Of a stretch of 64,000 bases of DNA, positions 35,004 to 45,825 are shown piece after piece. The notes below the pieces were generated by a model. The model saw nothing but the letters and a program-made list of their open reading frames with translations. It had not been told where the DNA came from and did no database searches. Within the stretch, counting starts at the first letter, position 1, and each line of letters opens with the position of its first letter. Made by a program: the position numbers and the translations under genes. This DNA comes from Meconema thalassinum (lineage: Eukaryota; Arthropoda; Insecta; Orthoptera; Tettigoniidae): the NCBI GenBank assembly GCA_946902985.2, contig OX336393.1, forward strand, positions 135,436,533-135,500,532, given 5' to 3'.

Positions 35004-37242
35004 CCATCATCATCATCATCATCATTTCCCCTTATCCAGCTCCTGCCAGGTCGGGGTATTTATGGCACTTCTCCACTTTCCCCTTTACTTCTTCCACGAT
35101 CTTGTCCCAGTCCAGATTTCTTTTTCTTACGCTGTTCTTCACTGAATCAATCCACCTTGTTCTAGGTCTTCCTCTTGCTCTCTTACCCTTGCACTTCGCC
35201 TCCAGCATATGTCTTGGTATTCTATTTTCCTCCATCCTCTTTACATGTCCAAACCACCTTTGTTTATTCTTCTCAATTCTCTCATTTAGTTTTCCCATCC
35301 CAACTTCCTTCCTAACATCTTCATTCCTCACTCTGTCTTTCCTTGTCTTTCCTATCATACTTCTTAGGAATTTCATTTCACTGGCTTGGATTCTACTCTC
35401 TTGCCTGCTTGTCAGGGTCCAAGTCTCAGCTGCATACGTTAATATGGGAACATAGTACACTTTATACATTACCTCCTTGCTTTTCCTTGGTACTTCCTTA
35501 TCCCAAACAAGTTTTCTTACACTTTGATAGAATGCATTGCTCTGCTGTACCCTCCTGCCAATCTCCATGTCCAACCTACCAGTTTGCATCAATTCACTTC
35601 CTAGGTATTTGAACGTGTCCACAATTTCCAAACTCTGACTTCCAATTTTCACAGTGCCCTTTCCTTGTCTTTCCCCTCTTGGCATCACCATGGTCTTGCT
35701 TTTCTCTATACTGATTTTCAGGCCGTACTTCTGAATATTTTCGTTCAGTGCATCTAGTTGTTTTTGCACTTCTTCGGTGTTCCTTCCCCAGACCACAATA
35801 TCATCTGCAAATAACAGTAACTTCATTTCTTTATGTCCATATGCTTCCTTTGTTTCCTTTAAAATTTCATCCATCACCATTATGAACAAGAGAGGTGACA
35901 GCACACTCCCCTGTCTAAGTCCAGTCTTGTTCCTAAACCAATCTGTCTTTCCAACTGGGGTCAGTACCCTGCTAACACAGTTGTTGTACATTGCTTGCAC
36001 CATTTCCATCATTTCTCTTCCCAGTTTCTTCTTAACCATGGTTTCCCATACCTTCTCTCTGGGGACACTATCATAAGCCTTTTCTAGATCTATGAAAGTC
36101 ATGATCAAATCCTCTCCGTATTCCCAGTTCTTTTCCATCACCTGCCTCAAGCTAAAGATTGGGTCCACTGTGGATCTTCCACTCCTGAAGCCATACTGTT
36201 CCTCTTGCAACTCTCCTTCCACCTTTCTTCTCATTCCTCTTTCTAATATCCTTTCCAGTATTTTTACTATCTGTGATAAGAGGGTGATCCCTCTGTAGTT
36301 ATCACACACCTTCTTGTCCCCCTTCTTAAACACTGGTATTATTAGCCCTTTCTCCCAGTCATCTGGTACACATTTCCGTTTCCACACACACTTTAGTAGT
36401 CGATACAACCATTGCATACCAACAGGTCCAGCAGCCTTTATCATTTCTACACTGATTTCATCCACCCCTGTTGCTTTTCCCATCTTCATTTTCTGTACTG
36501 CTAATTCCACCTCTATCATTGTTATATCATCTTCTGTTGTAGAGTCATCAGGCTGTGTCACTTCGATCTCACCAGTACAATTGCTCACGTTCAATAGCTT
36601 ATCGAAATACTCCTTCCATCGTCCCTTTATCTCTTCCGGGTGTGTTAACAACTCTCCATCTTCCTTTTTCACCAGCTTTGTAGTAACCCTTTCTTTCCTC
36701 TTACTTCTTAGAAGCCCATACAGCATCCTTTTACTGCCACTTACATCTGTTTCCATTCTTTGTGTAAATTCTTCCCAACTTTTCTTCTTTTCTTCTCCTA
36801 CCACTTTCTTACACCTCCGTTTGCTGTCGTGATACTTCCTTTTGCTTTCTTATGTTTGATCTCGGTTCCATTCTTTCCATGCAGACTTCTTTTCTTTCAC
36901 TGCTTTCCTCACTTCCTCATTCCACCACGGTGTCTCCTTCTCTTTCACTCTTGTTGACGTCCTACCACAAGCACTCGCTGCTGCACCAACAAATGCCTTT
37001 TTAAAGTGGGACCATTCCTTTTCTATGTTTTCCACTTCAGTAACTGGGATTTGTTGCTTCAATCTCTCCTGAAAATCTTCCTGTACAGTTTTGTCTTTCA
37101 ATTTCCATACTTTTATTTTACTTTCTCTGATCTCCTTTAGGGTTTCCAATTTTTCCCATCTAAATTTTGCCACTACAGCTCTATGGTCCCCATCAAATGC
37201 TTCTCCTGGTAGAGCTGTCACATCTATCAGCTTTCTGCGATT
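35004..37242 (-). pseudogene. RTE-like family A, copy 2 (5' truncated)
   Basis: Same family as 6246-9068, inverted. The frame 35032-37299 is open except for one TAA at about 36850-36852, where copy 1 has a Glu codon. Homology to copy 1 begins within the endonuclease at NRRKLIDVTALPG (about 37242), so the first ~220 residues are missing. RT motifs FIDLEKAYDSVP, TGLRQGSVLSPLLF and FADDIVVWG and the C-terminal finger-like region are intact. The 3' end carries a (CAT)n tract at 35005-35027. It is about 95 percent or more similar to copies 1 and 3 by eye. Confidence 0.9.
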
Positions 37243-37244
37243 TG

Positions 37245-37444
37245 TCCTTGTCTGCAATTCTGGACTTTCCATCAGAATGGTTGCATCAATCTTGATCAAG
37301 TTTTAGGGTGGTGGGTAGTTATAGAACACAAAGAAAATGACATATGTTTTATAAAGGAAAATATTGTCGTGGGGCTTGAGGAGGGGGAATGTAATTTTAC
37401 CCTACCTTTCCTAACATTATATTAAAGGAATGACTATGTATACA
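37245..37444. other. Short unassigned spacer
   Basis: Sequence between RTE copy 2 and the SINE, with no family match. The first 55 bases stay open in the RTE frame but do not resemble copy 1. Confidence 0.4.
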
Positions 37445-37751
37445 GAGTGTATGGTGTTGGAGTAGGTCGCTTGCATTTTACCCGGAGGCCCCAGGATTGA
37501 TTCCCGGCTCCTTCAGGGATTTTAGAAACTGACGTGAGGTCTAGAATGGGGTGCACTCAGCCTCGTGTGACAATTGAGTAGCTGTCTGACAGTGAGGCAT
37601 CGGCCCGGTCACAAGAAACTCAAGATTAACGGCCGAGGGGACCCGATGGGCTGACTACTCTTCACCCCAATATCTGCAGGTCAAATGGCTGGGCAGCTGT
37701 CACTTAGTACGCCTAGGCCCTTCATGGGCTGTAATGCCAAGGGTTATTTAT
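37445..37751 (+). mobile_element. tRNA-derived SINE, family B
   Basis: Flanked by a 10-bp duplication TATGTATACA (37435-37444 and 37752-37761). The 5' part has a tRNA-like A-box region (GGAGTAGGTCGCTTGC) and a B-box-like GGATTGATTCCCGGC at about 37493. A ~230-bp body with no similarity to SINE families A or C follows. It sits just 5' of RTE family A copy 3. Confidence 0.75.
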
Positions 37752-37765
37752 TATGTATACATAGT

Positions 37766-38742
37766 AACAACAACAACTGTGTTAGCAGGGTACTGACCCC
37801 AGTTGGAAAGACAGATTGGTTTAGGAACAAGACTGGACTAAGACAGGGGAGTGTGCTGTCATCTCTTTTGTTCATAATGGTAATGGATGAAATCTTAAAG
37901 GAAACAAAGGAAGCCTATGGACATAAAGAAATGAAGTTACTGTTATTTGCAGATGATATTGTGGTCTGGGGAAGGAACACCGAAGAAGTGCAAAAACAAC
38001 TAGATGCACTGAACGAAAATATTCAGAAGTACGGCCTGAAAATCAGTATAGAGAAAAGCAAGATCATGGTGATGACAAGAGGGGAAAGACAAGGGCACTG
38101 TGAAAATTGGAAGTCAGAGTTTGGAAATTGTGGACACGTTCAAATACCTAGGAGGTGAATTGATGCAAACTGGTAGGTTGGACATGGAGATTGGCAGGAG
38201 GGTACAGCAGAGCAATGCATTCTATCAAAGTGTAAGAAAACTTGTTTGGGATAAGGAAGTACCAAGGAAAAGCAAGGAGGTAATGTATAAAGTGTACTAT
38301 GTACCCATATTAACTTATGCAGCTGTGACTTGGACCCTGACAAGCAGGAAAGAGAGTAGAATCCAAGCCAGTGAAATGAAATTCCTAAGAAGTATGATAG
38401 GAAAGACAAGGAAAGACAGAGTGAGGAATGAAGATGTTAGGAAGGAAGTTGAGATGGGAAAACTTAATGAGAAAATTGAGAAGAATAAACTAAGGTGGTT
38501 TGGACATGTAAAGAGGATGGAGGAAAATAGAATACCAAGACAGATGCTGAAGGCAAAGTGCAAGGGTAAGAAAGTAAGAGGAAGACCTAGAACAAGGTGA
38601 ATCGATTCAGTGAAAAACAGCGTAAGAAAAAGAAATCTGGACTGGGACAAGATCGGGGAAGAAGAATTGTGGAAGGAAAGAGGAAAGTGGAGAAGTGCCA
38701 TAAATACCGCGACCAGACAGGAGCTGGATAAGGGGAAATGAT
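37766..38742 (+). pseudogene. RTE-like family A, copy 3 (5' truncated)
   Basis: Begins inside the RT at NNCVSRVLTPVGKTDW and retains the catalytic FADDIVVWG and the C-terminus. Compared with copy 1, a 5-base deletion near 38093 shifts the frame, and TGG to TGA at about 38598 truncates the end. It finishes with GGATAAGGGGAAATGATG, a much shorter tail than the other copies. It is head-to-head with copy 2, but both keep 3' ends, so they are separate insertions. Confidence 0.9.
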
Positions 38743-39060
38743 GTTTTTTTTCTTTTCGTGTGATCTCCTCAAGAGACCTAGTGCCGGTCTTTATATTCGA
38801 CGCCCGTGGGAGACCTGCGCGTCGGGATGAGAGATGGAATTGATTAAGGTGAATGAAATTGGAGAAGGATGTGGAAGGAAGCGGCCGTGGCCTGTCAGAA
38901 GGTACCGTCCCAGCATTTGCCTGGTGTTGAAAATGGGTAACCACGGAAAACCATTTCAAGGACGGCCGACTGTGGGGCTCGAAACCACACGTCTACCGAT
39001 TCAGAAGAGCGCTTGGCCCCATGACCTAACACTGCGCTTTAGCCAGCGTAGCCACTACTG
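38743..39060 (-). mobile_element. tRNA-derived SINE, family C, copy 1
   Basis: On the minus strand it starts with a tRNA-like head having B-box GGTTTCGAGCCCC (about 38975), then a body shared with 57645-57887 (GGTACCGTCCCAGCATTTGCC region, 38900-38920). A longer 3' part ends in GAAAAGAAAAAAAA at 38743, directly against the end of RTE copy 3. The A-box region is more diverged than in the 57.7 kb copy. Confidence 0.7.
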
Positions 39061-39133
39061 TCGGTAATGTTGATGATGATGACAGAGTAATATTTTCTTA
39101 ATACCTTGTTGTGGATGTGGATCATAGGAACTA

Positions 39134-39558
39134 GCGGCTTTGGTGGCGTAGTTGGTAGCGTGCTGAACTGCTGTGCCCAAGATAGCGGGTTCAAATCTGG
39201 CCGAAGTCGCCGGATTTTTTAAGAGCGTTAAAAATCCTTCAGTATGCCTTCCTTCGGAGGGGAAGTAAAGCCGGTGGTCCAATGTCCTAGATTTATGGCA
39301 TGTAAAAGATCCTTCCACAGATTAAACTTGTGTGAAGCTAAATTTGTTAGGTTAGATTTCGTCAGAATGCTCTATCAAAGTTCCAACATTCACCACTAGG
39401 TATCATTGATATCTTGTAGCGAAAGTTGGAACTACTTGAAATTGAACGGAACTTGTAGCTCACCCTAAGAGTGTCCGCTGGAAGCAGCTACAGACTCAGG
39501 CGAGCCGAACATGTCCTCGGACACTCCCGGCACTAAAAGCCATACGATAGATAGATAG
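39134..39558 (+). mobile_element. tRNA-derived SINE, family A, copy 2
   Basis: Full-length match to the copies at 4812 and 52775. A-box GCGTAGTTGGTAGCGTG and B-box GGGTTCAAATCTGG are present. It ends in a (GATA)n tail and is flanked by the near-identical 10-mers ATAGGAACTA (39124-39133) and ATAGGAACCA (39559-39568), taken as the TSD. Confidence 0.88.
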
Positions 39559-39689
39559 ATAGGAACCACTATTTATTCAAGAGAGAATGAGTCATGTATC
39601 TCTCAGATAACTTGTGAGCAATGGAATATTAAAAAAAATAATCGTCCGATTTTGTTCCAAGAATTACATTGCTACCAATCACTACAGTC

Positions 39690-40141
39690 GAAGAGAGCTC
39701 GATCGACTGAAGGAGGCTGCCCATGTTACTGCATGCTCTGTTCTTGGATCAACAAAACCTGGATGGTGAAAAAATTGATGAGACACATGGCTCTGGAGTG
39801 ATGAGCTCAGAAATGCTGTACGGATGAAGAAACGGCTTTACCATGAGTTTCTTGCCGGCAATATACCATCTTGCTGGAATGCCTACAAGAAAGCCTCCCT
39901 GTAGTGATGCAAAGATGAGTGCGGGTGAGAGAAAATTATGTAGTCTCACCAAAGAGGGCCATCTCAAAACACAAGATATTCAGCACTTCTAAGGCACCAA
40001 CGATGAAATGGGAAACTTATTGTTTGATTGGAAGAAGACAAGAGAGCGCTTGCAGAGCTACTACGAGAAGATCTCAACTGAGTAATTTCCCATCCACCAA
40101 TCCCAGTCACTGCTGTTGTGGAAGGACCAGTTAGTGACGTT
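39690..40141 (+). pseudogene. RTE family D, 5' piece (linker upstream of RT)
   Basis: Readable in pieces: LWSDELRNAVRMKKRLYHEF (about 39790-39850) and ALAELLREDLN (about 40050), then IPVTAVVEGPVSDVNIE up to the insertion point. This is the region between endonuclease and RT of RTE-3-like elements. Many stops and frameshifts. The frame resumes after the nested insert at 42942 with NIEEVKAALKEIKLSKASGP, so the two parts formed one element. Confidence 0.7.
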
Positions 40142-40152
40142 AATATCGAAGA

Positions 40153-40891
40153 TATATGAAAAGATATTAGAAAGTAGAATACGAGCCAAAGTGGAGAGAA
40201 AATTGAGAGAGGAGCGGTATGGTTTCAGACCTGGGAGATCAACAGTGGGTCTCATATTTTCAGTGAGACATGTCCAGGAACACCACTACGAATTTGGAGA
40301 GGATCTGTTGATGGCCTTCCTGGACATCAAAAAGGCCTATGATAGTGTGTGTAGGGAGGTTTGGAAAGCAATGGAAAACATGGGAGTGGAAAAAGGGACT
40401 GTAGGCAGAGTGAAGGAGATGTATTGTGGAAGTGTGAGTTGTGTGAAAGTTGGAGGGGAAAGAACAGTCTGGTTCAGACAAATGAGTGGCCTGAAACAGG
40501 GTAGTCCGCTGTCACCCCTTCTCTTTATTGTGGTTATGGACGAGGTAATGACACGGATAGCAGGAAAGATAGGAGAAGATAAGATGAAAGCAATGGTGTT
40601 TGCAGATGATCTCATGGTCTGGGGAAACAGGGAGGAGGAAATTCAGGAGCAACTGAAGGCTTGGGAAGAAACAGTGGGAGAGTACGGATGGAAGTTCAAC
40701 ATCAGGAAATGTGAGATCCTGTTAACGACCAGGAAAAAGGACAGACCAATGAGGGGGATAACACTTGGAGGTGGACAGCTGAAGACGGTGGAAAGTCTCA
40801 AGTACTTGGGAAGTATAGTGGAGGGAAATGGGAGAAATGACAAAGAGATTACGGAACGTGGCAGACAGGCAGAAGCATTCCTGAGAAGCAT
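40153..40891 (+). pseudogene. RTE family C copy 1, RT part
   Basis: An open frame from the insertion junction contains LREERYGFRPGRSTVGLIFS, MAFLDIKKAYDSVC, SGLKQGSPLSPLLFIVVMDE and VFADDLMVWGN, the RT palm including the catalytic Asp pair, then KYLGSIVEGNGRNDKEI. It stops where the inverted copy is inserted, after GRQAEAFLRS. The endonuclease and first RT motifs are missing through 5' truncation. Confidence 0.9.
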
Positions 40892-42407
40892 CATCATCAT
40901 CATCATCTTGCACAGTTTCCAGCCACTGGCCGGGTCTGTTTGGAACACAAGCCTCTCCAACGTCTTCTGTCTTCCCACCATCTCTCAGCCTCCACCCTTG
41001 TCCAGTCTTCTCCTCTCTTCTTCACGCTTTCTTCCACCCCCTTCAGCCACCTGTCTCTCGGTCTTCCTCTCGGTCTCTTTCCTTCCCACTTCGTCTCGTG
41101 TATCCTCCTGGGTATCCTCTTCTCCTCCATTCGTTTTACATGTCCATACCATCTAAGTCTAGACTTCTCTATACCATCCTGTAATGGTTCCTCCTTCATT
41201 AATTCTCTGGTCCTCTCATTTCTTATTCTGTCCATCTTTGTAGCTCCAATACTGCTTCTCAAGAACCTCATCTCACTGGCCTGTATTTTGCTCTTCTCCC
41301 TTCCTTTCATAACCCATGTCTCCGAGGCATACGTCAGGATAGGGACATAGTACGTCCGATATATGATCTTTTTGCTGTTCTGAGGGACATCCTTGCTCCA
41401 TAACATGCTTCTCACACTCCTCCGAAATGCTTCTGCCTGCCTCCCCCGCTCATTTATTTCTCTATCGTTTCTTCCATTCTCTTGTATCAGGCTTCCTAGA
41501 TACTTGAAACTCTCCACTTTCTTCAGCTGTTCCCCACCAATTGTTATTCCCGTTGTGGTTCTTTCCTTCTTCCTTGTTGTGATCACCATCTCACTCTTAT
41601 TTATGCTAAATTTCATTCCATATCCTTGTATTATTCCTTCCCACACGTCCAACTGTTCCTGTACCTCCTCCTCCTTGTTTCCCCAAATCATCAAATCATC
41701 TGCAAACACCATTGCTTTCATCTTTCCTTCCCCAATTACTTGTGCCACTCGGGTCATTATGTCATCCATCACCACAATGAAAAGTAACGGTGACAAGGCA
41801 CTTCCTTGTTTCAGGCCGTTTCTCTGTTCCAACCAGTCTGATCTCTCTCCTCCCACTTTCACACAGCTCACGCTTCCCTTGTACATCTCCTTTATCCTCT
41901 TTATAGTCCATTTCTCTACTCCTCTATCCTCCAGGGACTTCCACACTTTGTTTCTGCATACACTGTCATATGCTTTCTCAATATCCAGGAAGGCCATCAG
42001 TAGATCTGTTCCATACTCATAGTGCTGTTCTTGTAACTGCCTTACAGCAAAAATCAAATCCACTGTGGACCTTCCTGCTCTGAAGCCATGTTGTTCTTCC
42101 CTCATCCCTCCTTCTATCCTTGTCCTAATTCTCTTTTCCAAAACTTTCTCGAAGATCTTTGCACAATGACTCATCAGTGTTATTCCCCGATAGTTTCTGC
42201 AATCTGTTCTACTACCTTTCTTGAAGATCGGGACAATTATTCCTTTTTTCCAGTCCTCTGGGGTCTTCCTTTCCTTCCATGCTGTCCTCATCACTCGGTA
42301 CAACCACTGTATCCCCACCTCTCCTGCTGCTCTCACCATCTCCACACTCAACTCATCCACACCCGGTGCCTTCCCTCCTTTCATCTTGTTCACTGCATCT
42401 TCCACTT
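40892..42407 (-). CDS. RTE family C copy 2, inverted nested insertion with open RT frame
   Basis: Bracketed by 11-bp CTGAGAAGCAT (40881-40891 and 42408-42418). The frame is open for about 500 residues to the stop at 40903-40905. It starts at the truncation point in VEDAVNKMKGGKAPGVDELS and contains MAFLDIEKAYDSVC, NGLKQGSALSPLLF, VFADDLMIWGN and the C-terminal ETWVM and LRWYGHVKRMEE blocks. It ends in (CAT)n. It lacks the endonuclease, so it cannot move on its own. The intact frame and perfect TSD show a young insertion, into a copy of its own family. Confidence 0.9.
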
Positions 42408-42941
42408 CTGAGAAGCATTAGGAGCTTAGTGTGGAATAAAGATGTCCCACAAAAAAGCAATGAAATGTTATACAGAAGCTACTATATCCCGATACTGACC
42501 TATGCTTCAGAAACGTGGACAATGAAGAAAAGAGACATAAGCAGAATACAGGCAGGTGAAATGAAGTTCCTGCGAAGTAGGATCGGAGTAACAAGAAGAG
42601 ACGGGGTTAGGAATGAAAAGGTCAGGGAAATGGTGAAAGAGGAGCCCTTGCAAGGTAGGATTGAGACATAAAGACTGAGGTGGTATGGACACTTTAAAGA
42701 GAATGGATGAGAAGAAGATTCCCAAGAGGATACATGAGATGCAGATGCAGAAGAAACGACCAAGGGGAAGACCAAGAGATAGATGGCTGAAAGGAGTGGA
42801 GGAATGTGTCAAGAAGAGAGGCGAGGACTGGACCAGAGTGACAGCGGAGAGGTGGTTTGAAGAAAGGACTAAGTGGCCAGGCTTATGGTCCAAACAGACC
42901 CAGCCTGGGGCTGGAAACTGTACAAGATGATGATGATGATG
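42408..42941 (+). pseudogene. RTE family C copy 1, C-terminal part
   Basis: Resumes after the duplicated target with LRSIRSLVWNKDVPQKSNEM, ETWTMKKRDISRIQAGEMKF and RIGVTRRDGVRNEKVREMVK. A stop at about 42669 and a frameshift near 42700 break the RLRWYGH region. Ends ...GWKLYK followed by the GAT tail. Confidence 0.88.
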
Positions 42942-44260
42942 AATATCGAAGAGGTCAAAGCTGCTTTGAAAGAAATCAAGCTATCAAAAGCATCTGGTCC
43001 AGACGATCTCCCGAAAGAACTGGTATTCTCAACAGTAGGATGTGGCAGAATGGTTAACACGACGATTCAAGTAGATCATTCACGAGGGTCGAACAAAAAG
43101 AAGGGGAGCCCAGATGGATGTGACGATTACCGGCCATTCCAAGTTTAGTGTCGTGCGATGAAGGTATTCGAAAATGTTTTTGATAACAGTATACCAAGAT
43201 AGTCGAGCTTTCCAGAAACCAAGCTGGATTTGTGAAGAACTTGGGTTTATCCGATGCAATCCATGCTGTGCGGCTCGAGATTGAAAAGCATCGTGAGAAG
43301 AACAAGCCGATCCATCTTGTTTTCCTGGACCTTGAGAAGGCCTTTGACCTCATGGTCTCAAGAAGGCAAGAGATCGCTTGCAGAGCTGCTACGAGAGAAT
43401 CTTTCGACTGAAGGAGGCTACCTGTGTTACTGCATGCACTGTTCTTGGATCAACAATACCTGGACGGTGAAAAAAATTGATGAAGACACATGGCTCTGGA
43501 GTGATGAGGTGAGAGCATGGCATTCTAGAACACCTAGTCAACTGGGTTCAGCTGCTTTTTGTAGAACCACGGAGCTACGTTAAGGCCGCCGCAGGGGCAT
43601 CCCTTGACTTCCCCATTACCGTTGGTGTTCACCAAGGTTCCGCACTTTCACTGATTTTGTTAATTCTAGTGATGGACATTGTAACAGCAGATCTGCACTG
43701 CCCTTTGCAATGGATGCTTCCCTACGCCGACGATATTGTGTTAGCTTCTGAGACCCAGGTTGATCTGCTACGCCAAACCCAAAACGGAACAATTGGCTGG
43801 CACAGTACGACCTGCACCTCACTGCAGCCTTGATGAAATGTTGAACAACTGGAGTCTCTTGTGACCAGAGGATGAAAGATCATTGTACTGACATCCGACT
43901 AGTTGCACTATGGTTACTAATGTTGACTGGCTCCGGCTGAGGCAGAACATCGATTGGGCATGATGGAGACTAGGGTGCTCAGGTGTACAGCCAGTGTCAC
44001 TAAACTTGATCGCTTTCCCAATTAATCAATCAGGGCGAGATATGTCCCACCGATTCAAGATTTGTTGATGGTTTGGACATGTACAGAGGACAGGCTGATA
44101 CTATCTGGTTATATGTTAGAAGTCGCCGGTAGGAGACCAGAAGAACGTCCAAAACAATGATGGGCTGATACCCTGCCTAAAAATCTGAAGAATGTCGATC
44201 TCCACCCTGATATTGGCCTGGATGGAACCAAATAGGGACAACACATCCCTGCTATCAGGA
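42942..44260 (+). pseudogene. RTE family D, 3' piece, rearranged
   Basis: RT motifs of an RTE-3-like element in several frames: KASGPDDLPKELV (42990), QAGFVKNLGLSDAIHA (43230), VFLDLEKAFDLM (43320), VGVHQGSALSLILL (43620), YADDIVLASETQVDLL (43725), MMETRVLRCTASVTKLDR (43960) and WFGHVQRT (44070). Between 43356 and 43530 sits a segment matching the element's own upstream linker (40038-40080 and then 39692-39800) in changed order, so it carries an internal rearrangement. No long frame survives. Confidence 0.75.
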
Positions 44261-44299
44261 GTGACGAAGTCTGAAACAAAAGAAAATAAGAACTTGTTT

Positions 44300-44455
44300 G
44301 ATGGAGTCAGATGGTGATTGCTGTTTTAAGGGGTGGTAATGATGGATTTGGCAGAAGTAATGGAGCAGGAGAAGTCTAAGAATAGACAGGAGTGGAAGAG
44401 GCTAGTTTACAATCCCGGGTGACTGGAGTTGGTCACGGATGATGATGATGAATGA
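44300..44455 (+). pseudogene. 3' end of another RTE-like element
   Basis: EVMEQEKSKNRQEWKRLVYN is followed by a stop and then GGATGATGATGATGAATG, the usual arrangement of RTE C-terminus plus (GAT)n tail. The sequence differs from families A to F. Only about 150 bp remain. Confidence 0.55.
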
Positions 44456-44885
44456 AGGAGTTATGAAATAGAAAAGAGAGTTTGTTCTGATGAAAACATC
44501 AAACCTGTGTGGATACTCCCATTGTAGCCTATTGTTTTGGAAATTGATTGTTTTGACAAAAGTTTGAACCTGGAACAGTGGATTTTGATGGTTAAAATTT
44601 AGAATGTGAAGCATGGCAAGTTTTATGAGGAATTTGTTACAAGATCAGTATCATCCTGTGTGTATTATCCATATTTTGAGTTGAATGAAATGTAAACGGA
44701 CGTACGTTGAGTTTTGGGGAAATGTGGATTCTTAAAATTATGCAGAATTTTAAATGATCGAGGCTTAGCTGTGATGTTCGGAGACTGAAATGAAATCACT
44801 TTTATTCTAATTTTGGCAATCCGCTTCCATCATTTCAGAATATAGCATTCTAGTTTAATCAGTGATTGGTTCTTTGTTGTTCCAG
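44456..44885. other. Unique intron sequence before the second SR-gene exon
   Basis: No repeat or coding motif seen. It ends with a T-rich tract and TTCCAG acceptor at 44885. Confidence 0.5.
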
Positions 44886-45065
44886 GTCAAAAACTCCACC
44901 AGGTGCTGTAGGACCTGGAAGGGAAGGGCCTCGTATGGGCCCTTACACTGTGGGACCTGGTGAAGTGTCCCCAGGACGTGTGTATCAGGGTCCTCCTGAT
45001 TCTTATCCTGGAGGAATTCCTGTGTTGGAAGTTCAACACAGGACGCTTGGTTCTCTTGGTGAAAG
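44886..45065 (+). CDS. Internal exon of the SR-rich host protein (Gly/Pro-rich)
   Basis: A 180-bp exon between TTCCAG and GAAAG|GTGAGG, phase 2 at both ends like the exon at 27029. It encodes SKTPPGAVGPGREGPRMG, VGPGEVSPGRVYQGPPDSYP and VLEVQHRTLGSLGE. It has no stop in the spliced frame, and joining it to the first exon keeps the frame and an RS-type junction (KRSRSKTPP). The Gly/Pro-rich composition suits a disordered region of a nuclear protein. The gene is not identified. The remaining exons lie outside the window or were not recognised. Confidence 0.75.
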
Positions 45066-45825
45066 GTGAGGCTCCATAGCATCTTTCAGTTATTAGAATC
45101 AAAAGATAATTAATTATACTGTGATCTTCACATCGGTTACAAAAGTAGAACATTTATGTTGGATTTTGGTTGCCTTTGGGTGAAAATCTTTCTTGGAATT
45201 CTTCTGATTGTGCTACTCAACTCAAGTGTGTTGAATAAGTTAGATCTTAAAATAAGGGAATTCATGATTTCAGGTCCATAAATTATGGATTGAAACTCAG
45301 GTGGAGAGCTACATAACTTCTCGGCTATCTGTAGGAATCCTGAAAAGTGATGAATAAAATCGAGGAATAGGTGGTGTTAAGTTTTAGTCATAGCAGGTTA
45401 TAAAATGGTAGCTTTTTAGTCATAATGTAAATTAAAAAGAAAGTCCTTCGACCTGAAGTAATGTTAAAACAAAAAATGCACATAACAAAATCTAAGCGAA
45501 TGCATAAAGAACTGATAACATAATGTCCCGAATAAATGCAGAAATTAAACTGCAATTCCCCAAGTTTCTCAAAAGAATTATCGTATTTACTTGGAGATAG
45601 GAACCCCTCGCCTATAGTACCCCCGTAATTTTCGAGATACAAAATACAAAATTCTTGAAAATCGCTTATAGTACCCCTCCTTAATTATTGAGACAAAATA
45701 CAACATTCTTGGAAATTGACGAATTCTTAAAAATTCTTCTAATTATAACTGAAACTCATCCTCTTTTATGACAAAAATAATTTTCTTGTTACATGACAAT
45801 ATTTTGTTGTTGAGACGATATGACC
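45066..45825. other. Intronic DNA after the second exon, with ~57-bp duplication
   Basis: Begins with the GTGAGG donor. At about 45607-45720 two diverged copies of TATAGTACCCCCGTAATTTT... followed by GAGATACAAAATACAAAATTC lie in tandem. A similar TCTATAGTACCCCCCCTCCG occurs at about 53945. No coding exon seen. Confidence 0.5.

Larger units (their letters stand above)
40142..42952 (+). mobile_element. RTE family C insertion in family D (outer level of nest)
   Basis: The 11-bp target AATATCGAAGA occurs at 40142-40152 and again at 42942-42952, bracketing a 5'-truncated family C copy. It begins within the RT (IYEKILESRIRAK) and ends in (GAT)n at 42927-42941. It is itself interrupted at 40892-42407. 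Confidence 0.88.
27185..44885 (+). other. 17.7-kb transposon-filled intron of the SR-rich gene
   Basis: GT at 27185 and AG at 44884-44885 (TTGTTGTTCCAG acceptor). The intron holds an inverted-repeat retroelement, at least six RTE-type copies or fragments, four SINEs and a 1.16-kb palindrome. Unique sequence remains mainly at 27190-27788, 31714-31984, 33148-35000 and 44450-44880. RTE insertions occur in both orientations. Confidence 0.7.

Noticed and set aside
35004..38742. Twin-priming inversion joining RTE copies 2 and 3
   Set aside because: Twin priming leaves one 3' end; here both inverted copies keep complete 3' ends and overlap in content, so they are separate insertions.
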